Origin: Thermococcus sp.
Lineage (GTDB): Archaea > Methanobacteriota_B > Thermococci > Thermococcales > Thermococcaceae
Length of the DNA stretch: 28,085 nt
Reading direction: 5' to 3'
NCBI GenBank assembly: GCA_027074805.1
Contig: JALTCK010000077.1
Coordinates: forward strand, 1 to 28,085
Both the position numbers and the translations under genes were made by a program. The notes under the pieces are model-generated. The model was not told the origin of the DNA. It did no database searches and saw nothing but the letters and a program-made list of their open reading frames with translations. Shown one piece after another: positions 13,737 to 20,529 of the stretch (positions are counted from its first letter, which is position 1; each line of letters opens with the position of its first letter).

Positions 13737-14581
13737 GTCTCTCCCCTTTTCCCCATGTGAACTATTATGGAGGCACATATTATCAGAGTACCTCCGACGA
13801 GCTGGATGAATGTGAGCTTCTCACCGAAGAGGAAGAAAGCCATCACTATGGCTACGACCGGTTCAACGGTAGCAACTATGCTCGCCCTGCTCACTTCCAC
13901 TTCCTTCAGAGCATGATTATAGAGAACATAACCTAGAAAGGTGGGGAAAAACGCAAGGCCAAGGAGATATGGGATCGCCCCAAAAGGAACGGAGAACTTA
14001 GAGAAGGGAGTTAAAAATATGAGGCCAAAAAGGAGCGTCATAAATAGCACCCTCTCAGGCCGCTCTTTCCTTACCCCAAACTTGGCTAAAACACTGTAGA
14101 GAGCGTAGGTGAAGCCCGTCCCAATTCCAGTCAAGAAAGCCACAGTACTAACGCCGAAGTCAACGTTTCCGGCAACAAGAATCACCCCAATAAGAACCAG
14201 GAAAAGGGCCACGAGCTTCTCCTTACTCAGAGGTTCATGAAAAATCAGTCTCCCAAGGATCACGGAGAAGGCCGGGGCAGTATAAACGAGTAGAACTGCA
14301 AAGCCTACGGAAGACACCTTTACAGTATAAAAATAAAGAGTGTAGAAAGCAAAGACACCAATGAGACCGTAAAGAGCGTAAAACCAGAGTCTCTCACGGG
14401 TAAATGGGCTCTCGCGAAGGGACAGAGAGATGTACGTCCCAAGGATGATTAAGGCAAATAAGACACGCCAGAATACCATCGTAAATGAATCCACGCCAAA
14501 CCGATAGATATAAGTGGCGAATATTCCAAGAGTTCCCCATAAAGAAGCAGCCAAAAAAACGAGGAAATAGCCGCGTCTCAT
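13727..14581 (-). CDS. EamA/DMT-family transporter (284 aa)
   Basis: A ten-helix transporter with two EamA repeats: FLVFLAASLWGTLGIFATYI opens the first, and the second closes with ALKEVEVSRASIVATVEPVV and AFFLFGEKLTFIQLVGG. It is a clear relative of the transporter at 8637-9488 but not close in sequence. By family it moves small metabolites, possibly outward; the substrate is not readable. The ATG follows GAGGTGAG, which overlaps the stop of nadE 9 nt upstream, so it is probably the last gene of the long ABC-nadE unit. It ends inside the last codons of glnA on the other strand. Confidence 0.9.
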   Translation of the reverse strand: MRRGYFLVFLAASLWGTLGIFATYIYRFGVDSFTMVFWRVLFALIILGTYISLSLRESPFTRERLWFYALYGLIGVFAFYTLYFYTVKVSSVGFAVLLVYTAPAFSVILGRLIFHEPLSKEKLVALFLVLIGVILVAGNVDFGVSTVAFLTGIGTGFTYALYSVLAKFGVRKERPERVLFMTLLFGLIFLTPFSKFSVPFGAIPYLLGLAFFPTFLGYVLYNHALKEVEVSRASIVATVEPVVAIVMAFFLFGEKLTFIQLVGGTLIICASIIVHMGKRGETQT

Positions 14582-14590
14582 CGGCTCACC

Positions 14591-15355
14591 TCAGAAAGAT
14601 GGCCCGAGGGGCAGATGGCGTTTATGCTCGCTCCTTTTGACGAGATTTTCAACGTATTCAACCCTCTCGATTGGAACGCTCAGCTCCTTAGCTATCCTAT
14701 CCTCTGGCATGTTAAGATCAACGAGACGCCAGAGTATCTCGTCCAAAAGGCGGTAGCTTATGCCCAGTTCGTCTTCGTCAGTCTGCCCCTCCCAGAGGCC
14801 AGCAGTTGGTTTCTTCTCAACTATCCTTCCTGGAACACCAATGAGCTTGGCAATTTCCCAGACCTCTGTCTTGTAGAGGTTTATTAGTGGCGCGTAGTCA
14901 CTCGCTCCGTCTCCCCACTTGGTGAAGTAGCCGGTGAGAAACTCACTCCTGTTACTGGTCCCTAGGACAAGGTAGTTTTTGGCATTGGCATGAGCGTAGA
15001 GCAACACCATCCTAGCTCTTGCCATAATGTTGCCTAAAGAACGCTTATCTGGTTGAAAACCGAGTTGGGAGACAAAGGAATCCACAATGGGTTTTATGCC
15101 TACCTCCCTGAACTCAATCCCAAGGCTCTCACATATTAGCTTTGCGTCATCAACGTCTTGGTTGTGATAGTAAGGCATTATCAGGCCCAGAACTTTTTCC
15201 TTTCCGAGGGCTCTCACCGCAAGATACGCTGTGGTGGCACTGTCTATACCACCACTTATTCCTATAACCACACCACCGGCGTGGGCATCCCTAACCTTCT
15301 CCCGGATGAATTCCTCCAATGTAGCAACTACATCCCTATACTCAAGCCCCCTCAT
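14591..15355 (-). CDS. nadE: NH3-dependent NAD+ synthetase
   Basis: The 254-aa enzyme performs the last step of NAD synthesis, turning deamido-NAD into NAD with ATP and ammonia. It has the PP-loop SGGIDS (34-39), the substrate-binding GTSNRSEFLTGYFTKWGDGA and the C-terminal KPTAGLWEGQTDEDELG. There is no glutaminase domain, so it uses free ammonia, as in other short archaeal forms. The ATG at 15355 follows GGAGGAGATG, which contains the stop of the preceding gene (3 nt apart). It sits between a small membrane protein and an EamA transporter, downstream of the ABC importer, an uncommon setting for this gene. Confidence 0.96.
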   Translation of the reverse strand: MRGLEYRDVVATLEEFIREKVRDAHAGGVVIGISGGIDSATTAYLAVRALGKEKVLGLIMPYYHNQDVDDAKLICESLGIEFREVGIKPIVDSFVSQLGFQPDKRSLGNIMARARMVLLYAHANAKNYLVLGTSNRSEFLTGYFTKWGDGASDYAPLINLYKTEVWEIAKLIGVPGRIVEKKPTAGLWEGQTDEDELGISYRLLDEILWRLVDLNMPEDRIAKELSVPIERVEYVENLVKRSEHKRHLPLGPSF

Positions 15356-15358
15356 GAG

Positions 15359-15814
15359 TCATCTCCTCCCCAGTACACTTACAATACCAAACCAGGTCAA
15401 GACGACCCCCACCACAAGGGAAATAAAAGCGGGGACAGCCAAATAAGCGTACCTATATCGGGTTTCCGTTACCAGGTACGTATAATTCACATACCCACGA
15501 AGCACATTAACTGACGGGATTGATGTTGGATGAAGAACCACCTGATCAGTAATGTTGTAAGAGACCTCATAGTCATCCCATAATACCTCAACGCTTGCTG
15601 CTTTGGATTCAAGGATAAGGGTCCTATTTACAACCCCGTATTCAACGGAGGAATTCGAAATCGAGTGAAAGCCCGGTCCTAAGTCCCCATTGATTCCATA
15701 AGTCACCGGGGCAGTAATAAAGACGGAGGCCAAGGAAAAAATGAGGGCAATAAAAAGAAACAAAAACCCCGTTACGACCATCTTAGAACGAAAAATGAGA
15801 GAATAAGAAGTCAT
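15359..15814 (-). CDS. Membrane protein of unknown function (151 aa, two helices)
   Basis: Unrecognised. One helix near the N-terminus (about 12-36, VVTGFLFLFIALIFSLASVF), an outside loop of about 80 residues with several N-glycosylation sequons and beta-like alternation (VNRTLILESKAASVEVLWDD), and a second helix near the end (PAFISLVVGVVLTWFGIVSV) before a basic terminus. The ATG at 15814 is preferred because GGTGGT precedes it; an in-frame GTG is part of that site. It lies between the ABC ATPase and nadE with 12 and 3 nt spacing. This two-helix, outside-domain layout suggests a sensor or assembly partner, but that is inference. Confidence 0.7.
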   Translation of the reverse strand: MTSYSLIFRSKMVVTGFLFLFIALIFSLASVFITAPVTYGINGDLGPGFHSISNSSVEYGVVNRTLILESKAASVEVLWDDYEVSYNITDQVVLHPTSIPSVNVLRGYVNYTYLVTETRYRYAYLAVPAFISLVVGVVLTWFGIVSVLGRR

Positions 15815-15826
15815 AAAAACCACCGA

Positions 15827-16834
15827 TCAATACTTACCGACCAAATGACACTCAGCCCAATGATTGTGCTCGTATTCAATGAGCTGCGGTTGTTTCACGT
15901 CACAAAGTCCCTTCTGGGCGTAGATGCACCTCGGATGGAAGCGGCATCCAGAGGGGATGTCGACGGCACTGGGGACCTCACCCTTGATCGGAAGCTCCTT
16001 GATTATGTTCCTGCGTTCGGGTTTTGGTTCCGGAACTGCAGCCAACAACGCTCTTGTGTAAGGGTGAAGCGGGTTATCGATGAGGCGCTTTGCAGGTCCT
16101 ATTTCGACTATCCTTCCAAGGTACATGACCGCCATCCAGTCGGCGAAGTACCTCGCCGTTGACATGTCGTGAGTGATGTAGAGATAGGTGACTCCCATCT
16201 TCTCCTTGAGCTCCTTCATCAGCTCGAGTATCTCTGCACGGATTGAAACATCGAGCATTGAAACGGGCTCATCCGCCACTATGAACTCCGGGTTGAGAAT
16301 CAAGGCCCTTGCTATTGCCACACGCTGCCTCTGGCCACCGGAGAGCATGTGCGGGAACCTGCTGATATAGTCCTCCGGCGGCGTCACTTTGACCATCTCA
16401 AGGGCCCTGTAGATGAGCTCCTCACGCTCGGCCCTCGTTTCACCGATCCCGTGTATCAATAGAGGTTCTTCGAGGACGTCGAATATCCTGAAGCGTGGGT
16501 TCAGAGAGGCAAACGGATCTTGAAAGATCATCTGGACCTTTCTCCTGTAGGCTAGTACCTCCTCCTTTGTGGTTATAGTCGTGACGTCCTGCCCTTCGAG
16601 GTATATCCTGCCATCTGTTGGTTCAAGGAGTTTCACTATTAACCTTCCAGTTGTCGATTTCCCACATCCACTCTCACCAACGAGAGCAAAGACCTGCTGC
16701 TTGTAAATCTCGAAGTTCACCCCATCAACCGCATGAACAAACTTTCCAGGCTTCCCTCTGAGGCTATCCAGGAGTCCCCTTTTGAGCGGGAAGTACTTCT
16801 TGAGATTTTCAACCTTGAGTATTGGCTCGGCCAT
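15827..16834 (-). CDS. Peptide/oligosaccharide ABC importer, ATP-binding protein (DppF/OppF type)
   Basis: The 335-aa ATPase powers the importer encoded by this block, as a partner of the ATPase just upstream. It has Walker A GESGCGKS (53-60), Q-loop FQDPFASLNP, signature LSGGQ (164-168), Walker B with VADEP (186-190), and the C-terminal oligopeptide-type extension with HPLHPYTRALLAAVPEP and a cysteine-containing GCRFHPRC end. The F-type is told from the D-type by the KKYFPLKRG opening and by its position. GAGGTGAG precedes the ATG. It follows its partner ATPase by 9 nt. Confidence 0.93.
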   Translation of the reverse strand: MAEPILKVENLKKYFPLKRGLLDSLRGKPGKFVHAVDGVNFEIYKQQVFALVGESGCGKSTTGRLIVKLLEPTDGRIYLEGQDVTTITTKEEVLAYRRKVQMIFQDPFASLNPRFRIFDVLEEPLLIHGIGETRAEREELIYRALEMVKVTPPEDYISRFPHMLSGGQRQRVAIARALILNPEFIVADEPVSMLDVSIRAEILELMKELKEKMGVTYLYITHDMSTARYFADWMAVMYLGRIVEIGPAKRLIDNPLHPYTRALLAAVPEPKPERRNIIKELPIKGEVPSAVDIPSGCRFHPRCIYAQKGLCDVKQPQLIEYEHNHWAECHLVGKY

Positions 16835-16843
16835 TTTCTCACC

Positions 16844-17803
16844 TCACAGCAGCCAGCATGCAGCGTAGTGATCCTTATCAACTTCCTTAAGTTCCGGCTC
16901 CTGTTCCTTACAAACCTGCATGACGTAGGGGCATCTTGGATGGAAGCGGCATCCCTTGGGTGGTTCTATGAGGTTGGGGGGCTGTCCGGGGATGAATTCC
17001 AGTCTATCAACGTCCTCGTGAAGCCTTGGAATAGCGGCAAGAAGCTTCTGGGTATATGGATGTGCTGGCTCGTAGTAAACCTTCTCGCTGTCGCCTATTT
17101 CGACGATCTTGCCAGCGTACATGATGGCTATTCTGTCGCTGATCTCGGCGAGGATGCTCAAGTCGTGTGTGATGAATATCATCGAAAGTCCAAGCTCCTT
17201 CTTGAGACGCTTCATGAGGTTTATGATCTGAGCCTGAACTATAACGTCAAGGGCAGTGGTCGGCTCGTCAGCTATCACAACGCTCGGCTCCATGAGCAGA
17301 GCCATTGCAATGACGACACGCTGCTTCATTCCCCCACTGAGCTCATGAGGATAACGGTAGACTATCTCAGGATCAAGTCCAACGAGTTCAAGATACCTCT
17401 GTGCCCTGTCAAGGGCTTCCTCTTCACCCATTCCTTTGTGATAGATAAGGGGCTCTGTCATCTGATATCCAACAGTGTAAACTGGGTTGAGGGCGTTCAT
17501 TGCACCCTGGAATATCATAGAAATTTTCTCCCAGCGAATCTCCTTCCTGAGCACATCATCTGGGAGACCTACTATCTCCCTACCCTCTATTTTGATGCTG
17601 CCTTCCACGATCTTTCCCGGTGGAGTAGGCATTCCCATTAAAGTAAAACCAAGAGAGGACTTGCCGCATCCACTCTCCCCGGCAAGCCCCATGACCTCCC
17701 CCTTCTTAAGGTTAAACGTCAGGTCGTCGACCGCCTTAACGACACCCTTGGTGGTAAAGTAATACATCTTCAAATTCTTAACTTCGAGCACGTTTTTAGT
17801 CAT
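16844..17803 (-). CDS. Peptide/oligosaccharide ABC importer, ATP-binding protein (DppD/OppD type)
   Basis: A 319-aa ATPase with Walker A GESGCGKS (42-49), Q-loop MIFQGAMNALNP, signature LSGGM (155-159), Walker B and ADEP (178-181), and the C-terminal HPYTQKLLAAIPRL and GCRFHPRCPY motifs of the oligopeptide subfamily. It forms a heterodimer with the ATPase downstream. The ATG at 17803 is chosen because GAGGTGGTGA lies just before it; two upstream in-frame GTG codons are part of that site. The stop codon of the permease lies within the same site, so the genes are coupled. A long reading frame on the opposite strand here is a shadow. Confidence 0.93.
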   Translation of the reverse strand: MTKNVLEVKNLKMYYFTTKGVVKAVDDLTFNLKKGEVMGLAGESGCGKSSLGFTLMGMPTPPGKIVEGSIKIEGREIVGLPDDVLRKEIRWEKISMIFQGAMNALNPVYTVGYQMTEPLIYHKGMGEEEALDRAQRYLELVGLDPEIVYRYPHELSGGMKQRVVIAMALLMEPSVVIADEPTTALDVIVQAQIINLMKRLKKELGLSMIFITHDLSILAEISDRIAIMYAGKIVEIGDSEKVYYEPAHPYTQKLLAAIPRLHEDVDRLEFIPGQPPNLIEPPKGCRFHPRCPYVMQVCKEQEPELKEVDKDHYAACWLL

Positions 17804-17813
17804 CTTCACCACC

Positions 17814-19343
17814 TCACGAACGTTTCAGCTTCGGGTTGAGCACTGTGTCTAGCGAAACTCCTATGAGGACGAAGACAAATCCAACGAGGGCTATGGCCAA
17901 CCCGGGGGGAAGGACCTGCCACCAGTAACCGTTGAGCGTTGCATTGTTCTGCTGGGCCGCGTTAAGCATTTGTCCCCATGTCACGGCCGTTGGATCGCCC
18001 AAACCGAGGAAGCTCAATCCCGCCTCACTTAGGATAGCACCAGGAACGCTTATAGCAATGCTTGCAAAGGCATAGGGAAGTAGTTGGGGAACTATGTGCC
18101 TAAAGACTACCCTCCAGGTGCTTGCCCCCAATGCCTTAGCGGCCTCTATATATGTCTGCTCCTTAATCTGTAGGGCCATGCTTCTTGCAACCTTCGCCGT
18201 ACCCATCCATCCAAAGAGGACCAACAGCCCTATCAGGAGGTTGATGGTAATATGGCCGCCGAAGTACATTCCAAGGAGGATGAGTATAGGGAATATGGGC
18301 ATTGAAGCCATGAACTCGTTGAACCTCTGCAAGGCTTCATCCGCCCAGCCTCCAAGGTAGGCGCTGGTAACACCGTATAGGACTCCCACCAACACTGAGG
18401 TGATAGCAACGGCCAGTCCGATGTAAAGCGAGACCCTAACCCCCCATACCAAGTCGGCCCAGATGTCCCTTCCCATCTGATCAGTGCCCATAAAGCCGTA
18501 CGTCCTTCCAACCATGATGAGTTTTGCGTTACTGTAATCAACTTTAACATTGGAAGGGGCTTTGATGGTAACGTAAAGCGTGTAGGTGCCCTCAAGCGCA
18601 CGCGGGGTTTGATGGAATAGGACATCGTGTAGGGGATACAGATGCCCCTTCTCGTCAACTATGCGCTGGAAGATTACCCACATTATGTCCATGCTGCTCA
18701 TGTATCCAAACAGCGTCTGGTTCTGCATGATTAAATACGAAATCATATCAGGTGGGACACCAGGGGGGATATTTAGTTTATACACTCCATTTTCAGCCAG
18801 CCAAACTAAGACGCTTGCCTTGGCCGCAGGCAGGGAAGCCACCTGAATTACAGCCCCAGCGGGAATTTGTACGTCGCTGAAAATCCTCATCTCCTCAGTC
18901 TTAACCCCGGGCTCGTGAGGCCTCTCAATTATCATGCTCATTGTTGGAGCTTCTGTTGGATTTTGTGCAGTCGAGTTGAGACCCGTGAACACTATATCTT
19001 TAGGCGGATAATCGTATTTGAACGGATACTGTATCTTGAACTTGTAAATTGTATATCCCATGCTCTTGTTCTCGCCTACGAAGTAATTCGAGAGGGAAAT
19101 CACCTCGTGGGGGGACTGCTTGTAATGGCTGAAGGCGTTTATCCAAGTTGGCGGCGCATTGCGTGGCGCCAGTGGGTTACCCACCTGCCAGACTTTGGGA
19201 ACGTTTGGGCTTGTGAGCCAAGGTGCAGCTATTGCGACAAAGATAAGGAGGAGCAAAAGGATTAGACCAAGCATCCCTGCCTTCTGCCTCCTGTATGAGC
19301 TCCAGAAGGATTTCAAACTGTCCTTCAGATCAACCCATCTCAT
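17814..19343 (-). CDS. ABC importer permease (DppC/OppC type) with a large extracellular insertion
   Basis: Second permease of the importer. The family is usually about 280-300 aa, while this protein has 509. After the first membrane helix (about 24-42) comes an outside segment of about 240 residues before the conserved GTDQMGRDIW that starts the core, so nearly 200 residues are extra. The segment is beta-rich with N-glycosylation sequons and ends in EGTYTLYVTIKAPSNV. The core has the EAA loop EAAKALGASTWRVVFRHIVP, which contacts the ATPases. GAGGAGGTG precedes the ATG. It lies 12 nt after the first permease. The insertion may help dock the binding protein or the substrate; this is inference. 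Confidence 0.92.
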   Translation of the reverse strand: MRWVDLKDSLKSFWSSYRRQKAGMLGLILLLLLIFVAIAAPWLTSPNVPKVWQVGNPLAPRNAPPTWINAFSHYKQSPHEVISLSNYFVGENKSMGYTIYKFKIQYPFKYDYPPKDIVFTGLNSTAQNPTEAPTMSMIIERPHEPGVKTEEMRIFSDVQIPAGAVIQVASLPAAKASVLVWLAENGVYKLNIPPGVPPDMISYLIMQNQTLFGYMSSMDIMWVIFQRIVDEKGHLYPLHDVLFHQTPRALEGTYTLYVTIKAPSNVKVDYSNAKLIMVGRTYGFMGTDQMGRDIWADLVWGVRVSLYIGLAVAITSVLVGVLYGVTSAYLGGWADEALQRFNEFMASMPIFPILILLGMYFGGHITINLLIGLLVLFGWMGTAKVARSMALQIKEQTYIEAAKALGASTWRVVFRHIVPQLLPYAFASIAISVPGAILSEAGLSFLGLGDPTAVTWGQMLNAAQQNNATLNGYWWQVLPPGLAIALVGFVFVLIGVSLDTVLNPKLKRS

Positions 19344-19355
19344 ATGTACACCTCC

Positions 19356-20396
19356 TCACACTATGGTCGATGCTCCCACCTTAACACGCGGGTCGAGCCA
19401 TGCGTACATTAGGTCCGCAAGTATCATGGAGAGTAGGTAGAGTAGCGTGAAGATATACGTTAGTCCAACCACAAGGTTGACTGCATTTTGAGTTATTGCC
19501 GTCCAATAGAGCCTTCCCATTCCCGGCCAGTTGAAGACTACCTCCGTGATTATTGCACCACTCATTGAGCCCAAGAGGGCGAAGATCACCATCGTGACGA
19601 TTGGTGGTGCCGAAGCGCGAAGCGCATGACCGTAAATGACCTTCCTCTCGGGAACACCCTTGGCCCTCGCAACGAGTATGTAGTCCTCCTGAAGCGTACC
19701 GATCATGATGTTCCTTATTATCCACGCCCATCCTCCAAAGGAGACCGTCACTATCGTCAACAGTGGAAGTGTCATCTTGAGCAGCAGATCACCCCAAGAG
19801 TTGACTGCCACAGTGGCATAAAGGTTCACTGGAAGCCATCCTAACTCGACGACGAAGATGAGGATGAAGAGCATTCCAAGCCACCACATGGGCAGGCTGG
19901 TGGTTAGCATTGCCAGTACGGATATCGTTCTGTCGAGTAAGCTACCCGGATTCTGGGCACTCTTTACACCAAGAAGGATTCCAAGGAGGATTGTCACCAT
20001 GGTCGCAGTTGTGAAGAGCAGTATCGTCTTTGGTAATGCCATCCAAATTGCCTTCGCCGCAGAGTAAGTACCAAAGATTTGAATCTGCATATTACCAAAA
20101 TCAAACTTCAACGTGTTCTTAGTTAGTATCCAAACTCGCTCCCAGTACGGCCTGTCTAACCCATATTTGTGATAGAGTGCCTCGGTTCTCCTGGCCATCC
20201 ACTCCGTGCCGTTGACCCCACTTCCAGGGTGGGTTTTCTGATAGTGCATCCACTCCATTTGAACTTGAGAGTTTATCACGTTGACCATCTGAACATCGTA
20301 TAACTTAACAAACAAGACTGAAGTCAGTAAAACCACAAAAAACAGCACTATTGCAGCGTTTACGAGACGATATGTCAGATACCTACCGAATCCCAA
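19356..20396 (-). CDS. ABC importer permease (DppB/OppB type), TTG start
   Basis: First permease of the importer, 346 aa with six expected helices. The opening GFGRYLTYRLVNAAIVLFFV is typical, and the EAA loop is in LVARAKGVPERKVIYGHALR. The loop after helix one is about 90 residues long. The start codon is TTG (20394-20396): a TAA stands two codons upstream, no ATG or GTG is available near the conserved start, and GGGGTG stands 7-8 nt before the TTG. It has its own promoter at 20454-20472 and is followed 12 nt later by the second permease. Confidence 0.92.
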   Translation of the reverse strand: MGFGRYLTYRLVNAAIVLFFVVLLTSVLFVKLYDVQMVNVINSQVQMEWMHYQKTHPGSGVNGTEWMARRTEALYHKYGLDRPYWERVWILTKNTLKFDFGNMQIQIFGTYSAAKAIWMALPKTILLFTTATMVTILLGILLGVKSAQNPGSLLDRTISVLAMLTTSLPMWWLGMLFILIFVVELGWLPVNLYATVAVNSWGDLLLKMTLPLLTIVTVSFGGWAWIIRNIMIGTLQEDYILVARAKGVPERKVIYGHALRASAPPIVTMVIFALLGSMSGAIITEVVFNWPGMGRLYWTAITQNAVNLVVGLTYIFTLLYLLSMILADLMYAWLDPRVKVGASTIV

Positions 20397-20453
20397 CGCT
20401 TAGCACCCCCCGATTTGCTTCTTTTTCATGAATGTAAAGGTAACTGTAAAATG

Positions 20454-20472
20454 AACCTTAAATATGTTTCTG
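20454..20472 (-). promoter_or_regulatory. Internal promoter before the permease genes
   Basis: The minus strand reads CAGAAACATATTTAAGGTT, a good BRE/TATA. A start near 20434 gives a leader of about 38 nt before the TTG at 20396. With the T-rich tract at 20506-20521 it allows the permease-ATPase genes to be expressed at a different level from the binding protein. Confidence 0.55.
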
Positions 20473-20505
20473 AACAGATGAACACAAAAGAGCATGGGAG
20501 TCAAT

Positions 20506-20521
20506 AGAAAAAGAAGGAAAA
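20506..20521 (-). terminator. T-rich tract after the solute-binding protein gene
   Basis: The minus strand reads TTTTCCTTCTTTTTCT starting 9 nt after the stop at 20530. Oligo-T tracts terminate archaeal transcription, so this could end or thin the transcript between the abundant binding protein and the permeases. Confidence 0.4.
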
Positions 20522-20529
20522 TGTTCAGA

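Noticed and set aside
16733..17641. A 302-codon reading frame on the plus strand
   Set aside because: It is antisense to the two ABC ATPases, whose motifs and ribosome-binding sites are clear; the plus frame has no motif or start signal.
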